Source: Eimeria necatrix (Eukaryota; Apicomplexa; Conoidasida; Eucoccidiorida; Eimeriidae). Taken from it: DNA of 42,500 bases. Positions within the stretch are counted from its first letter, which is position 1. Every line of letters starts with the position of its first letter. The stretch lies in assembly GCF_000499385.1 (NCBI RefSeq), contig NW_013654634.1, positions 1 to 42,500 on the forward strand. Reading direction: 5' to 3'. A program made the translations under genes and the position numbers. The notes under the pieces were generated by a model. It worked only from the letters and a program-made list of their open reading frames with translations, ran no database searches and was not told the origin of the DNA. This document shows, in pieces, positions 41,194 through 42,500 of this stretch.

Positions 41194-42500
41194 CAAAAAC
41201 CCTATTATTGTTGCTGCTGCCAACACGCTCCAGGTGCTGCTCCCCGTGCCCTTCAAGCACCAGGTAACTGCCAGTTGTAGCGACGCTTCAGGGTTCAAGA
41301 CTTAAGGCCTAGGGTTTAGGGTTTAGGGTTTAGGGTTCAGGGTTTAGGGTTTAGGGTTTAGGGTTTAGGGTTTGCCTGCAGCTCTGGAAGTTGCTTATGG
41401 CCGGCCGCGTCGCCGATGCGCTGGATCAGCTCAACGCCAACTTCCCCGTAAACGACCCCAGACGCGTAAACCCTAAACCCTAAACCCTAAACCCTAAACC
41501 CTAAACCCTTAATTTTCTACCGGGGGCCTTAACTCTTAAACCTAAATTCTTCATTCTAAACCCTAAGAAAGACTGGGCGACGCTGTTCCTGCGATTTACC
41601 TTCAAGCCCTTCTTACGAGAAATCAGAGCCAAGGGTTTAGGGTTTAGGGTTTAGGGTTTAGAGTTTAGGGTGTAGGGTTTAGGGTTTAGGGTTCGTGTTT
41701 GTTTTCTCTCGCCCTCCACCATGGACTACAGCAGCAGCAGCAGCAGAGGCAAAAACGGATTTGATTTTAGGGTTTACCAGTGTTAGAGTCCACCGTCCAG
41801 GACCTATGGTTTGATGCTAGGGTTTAGGGTTTAGGGTTTAGGGTTTAGGGTTTGCGTGCAGGCGGAGGAGCTGGGCCAGTTCCACCTGCTGGCCGGCTGG
41901 AGCCGTTTCAGCTCTTTGAATTTCTCTGCAGCTTTTCAGCACTTTGCACATGCGCCTCTGGACCTGGGTCATTTGCTTGGTGACTTCTAAACCCTAAACC
42001 CTAAACCCTAAACCCTAAACCCTAAACCCTAGGCAAAAGGGCCTGCAGCGGCGAGGGGCGCCCGCGTCAGTGAGCCCCGCGGGGGCCGCCGGCGGCGAAC
42101 AGGCCGCCTCAAGCGCGGCCTGGCAGAGCTGTTCTCAGGGTCTAGGGTTTAGGGTTTAGGGTTTAGGGTTTAGGGTTTAGGGTCTAGGGTTTGTGGGCGC
42201 AGCTTTCTGGCGGCGGGTGTGGCCCTCGTGGCTGCAAATGCCTTTGCTGGAAGAGACCAAAGAACTCTTCGCCTCCACGCCGCCTTCCCTGGTGCCTCCC
42301 CCCCGCGGGCTGGCTGAATTCGGTAGGGTTTAGGGTTTAGGGTTTAGGGTTTAGGGTTTAGGGTTTAACGTTTAGGGTTTAGGGTTTAGGAGGGCGCTGA
42401 AGGCGTAGGGTTTAGGGTATAGTGCGCGAGAAGTGCAGGCGTTGCTGAGGGCCTAGGGCTTGGGGTTTAGGGTTTAGGGTTTAGGGTTTAGGGTTTAGGG
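38578..42500 (+). CDS. Vps39/Vam6 (or Vps3/TGFBRAP1)-like protein with CNH domain, 5' part, runs off the window
   Basis: Exons: A 38578-38730, C 38948-39047, D 39281-39340, E 39770-40013, G 40369-40565, H 41010-41263, I 41382-41465, L 41862-41979, N 42203-42322, then off the edge. Junction phases fit throughout (0,1,1,2,1,0,0,1), giving about 443 residues. Residues 1-51 start MDPFRALPLL and hold CLAASQSGVFVGCEKG. Next comes KPVQSLALIERLSVVVAVSD, then GYVYLLPF; exon E has VYVGFKGLVRVYVHR and HNKLLLATHHEYLVLDPET. Exon H has GPYVVALERGGRVWA, a 14-Gln tract (41150-41191) and IIVAAANTLQVLLPVPF. Exons I-L read LWKLLMAGRVADALDQL and AGWSRFSSLNFSAAFQHF. This order matches the CNH beta-propeller plus first helical repeats of Vps39/Vps3, HOPS/CORVET tethers in endosome-vacuole traffic. 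Which paralogue is unclear. Confidence 0.75.
38731..38947 (+). repeat. Intron A-C with telomere-like arrays
   Basis: TTTAGGG units at about 38739-38797 and 38871-38935 flank a 70-bp GC-rich segment. GTCAGCCTAGGGTTTAGGG occurs at both 38731 and about 38863, so part of the intron was duplicated. Confidence 0.75.
39048..39280 (+). repeat. Intron C-D with telomere-like arrays
   Basis: It starts GTGAGGGTTTAGGG, so the array begins inside the donor site. Further TTTAGGG units lie at about 39168-39185 and 39224-39268. Confidence 0.8.
39341..39769 (+). repeat. Intron D-E with telomere-like and AAAT arrays
   Basis: AT-rich sequence, then seven to nine TTTAGGG units at about 39503-39558, then an (AAAT)n-type microsatellite with AATAAT interruptions at about 39636-39740, just before the acceptor GAGTGCAG. 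Confidence 0.8.
40014..40368 (+). repeat. Intron E-G with AAACCCT arrays and a CAG tract
   Basis: The donor GTAAAC is itself the first unit of an AAACCCT array (40014-40076); a second array is at 40158-40202. A run of 16 CAG units lies at 40288-40335, before the acceptor GTGCATGCAG. Confidence 0.8.
40566..41009 (+). repeat. Intron G-H: 12-bp minisatellite plus AAACCCT array
   Basis: About 30 copies of a 12-mer TTTTGCTGCTCC, with regular TTTTTGTCTCC-type and CATTTGCTGCTC variants, fill 40575-40964. Five AAACCCT units follow at 40962-40998 before the acceptor GGCGTGCAG. The repeat is open on both strands (for example Glu-Gln-Gln on the minus strand), but phase-matched splicing removes it. Confidence 0.8.
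41264..41381 (+). repeat. Intron H-I, mostly telomere-like array
   Basis: Nine or so TTTAGGG units (41315-41373), one with a TTCAGGG variant, occupy half of this 118-nt intron between GTAACT and GCCTGCAG. Confidence 0.85.
41466..41861 (+). repeat. Intron I-L with arrays in both orientations
   Basis: The donor GTAAAC starts an AAACCCT array (41466-41508). TTTAGGG arrays follow at 41634-41692 and 41818-41853. An open segment at 41567-41634 between them does not fit the reading phase. Confidence 0.75.
41980..42202 (+). repeat. Intron L-N with arrays in both orientations
   Basis: AAACCCT units at about 41989-42030 and TTTAGGG units at about 42140-42193 flank a GC-rich open segment (42049-42139) that would shift the frame if included. 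Confidence 0.75.
42323..42500 (+). repeat. Telomere-like arrays at the right edge
   Basis: From the donor GTAGGG of exon N onward, TTTAGGG units fill 42324-42387 and 42464-42500, with a short GC-rich segment between. The next exon is beyond the window. Confidence 0.8.

Noticed and set aside
36302..42500. TTTAGGG arrays as a true telomere
   Set aside because: The arrays are short, lie in both orientations and are separated by tRNA genes and exons, so they are interstitial.
1..42500. CRISPR array, bacterial operon or prophage
   Set aside because: The introns, tRNA type, repeats and SAG genes are those of a coccidian nucleus. The repeats do not have the spacer-repeat pattern of CRISPR.

Overview
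The window looks like nuclear DNA of an Eimeria species (Apicomplexa, Coccidia). Three signals agree: a tandem family of TA4-like surface antigen (SAG) genes, TTTAGGG/AAACCCT telomere-like heptamers scattered through the interior, and long CAG runs read as Gln, Ser, Ala or Leu. This is the repeat-poor / repeat-rich segment alternation known from Eimeria chromosomes. I cannot tell the species.

Region 1 (about 318-30834) is a tandem array with a period near 3.05 kb and ten copies of a minus-strand SAG gene. Reading splice sites across the copies gives one five-exon structure with matching phases in every complete copy. Exon 1 is a signal peptide plus a linker. Exons 2-4 are the six-cysteine SAG domain. 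A short exon 5 (109 or 115 nt) supplies a GPI-type hydrophobic tail. Genes 1-4, 6 and 8-10 have open frames (269-273 aa). Gene 5 has a nonsense codon in the signal peptide. Gene 7 has lost everything after the start of exon 2. The spacers record a 0.5 kb duplication, a 0.7 kb deletion, a 375 bp insertion of coding-like DNA, a smaller insertion of about 115 bp and a 53 bp foldback hairpin.

Region 2 (30835-31577) is unique DNA with no recognisable gene. Region 3 (31578-38577) is repeat-rich. It holds three identical elongator tRNA-Met(CAT) genes, a possible LRR-like fragment, a 788-codon CAG-rich open frame, AGCT tetranucleotide arrays, a 10-bp minisatellite and many TTTAGGG arrays.

Region 4 (38578 to the right edge) is the 5' part of a plus-strand, many-exon gene. 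Nine exons (A, C, D, E, G, H, I, L, N) join with matching splice phases into about 443 residues resembling the N-terminal CNH domain and following helical region of Vps39/Vam6 or Vps3/TGFBRAP1, tethering subunits of endolysosomal HOPS/CORVET complexes. All eight introns between them contain telomere-like heptamers, in either orientation. The gene runs off the window.

The SAG genes would act together as a variant coat on sporozoites or merozoites. The Vps39-like gene is unrelated housekeeping (membrane traffic). All assignments rest on reading the sequence; no search was run.
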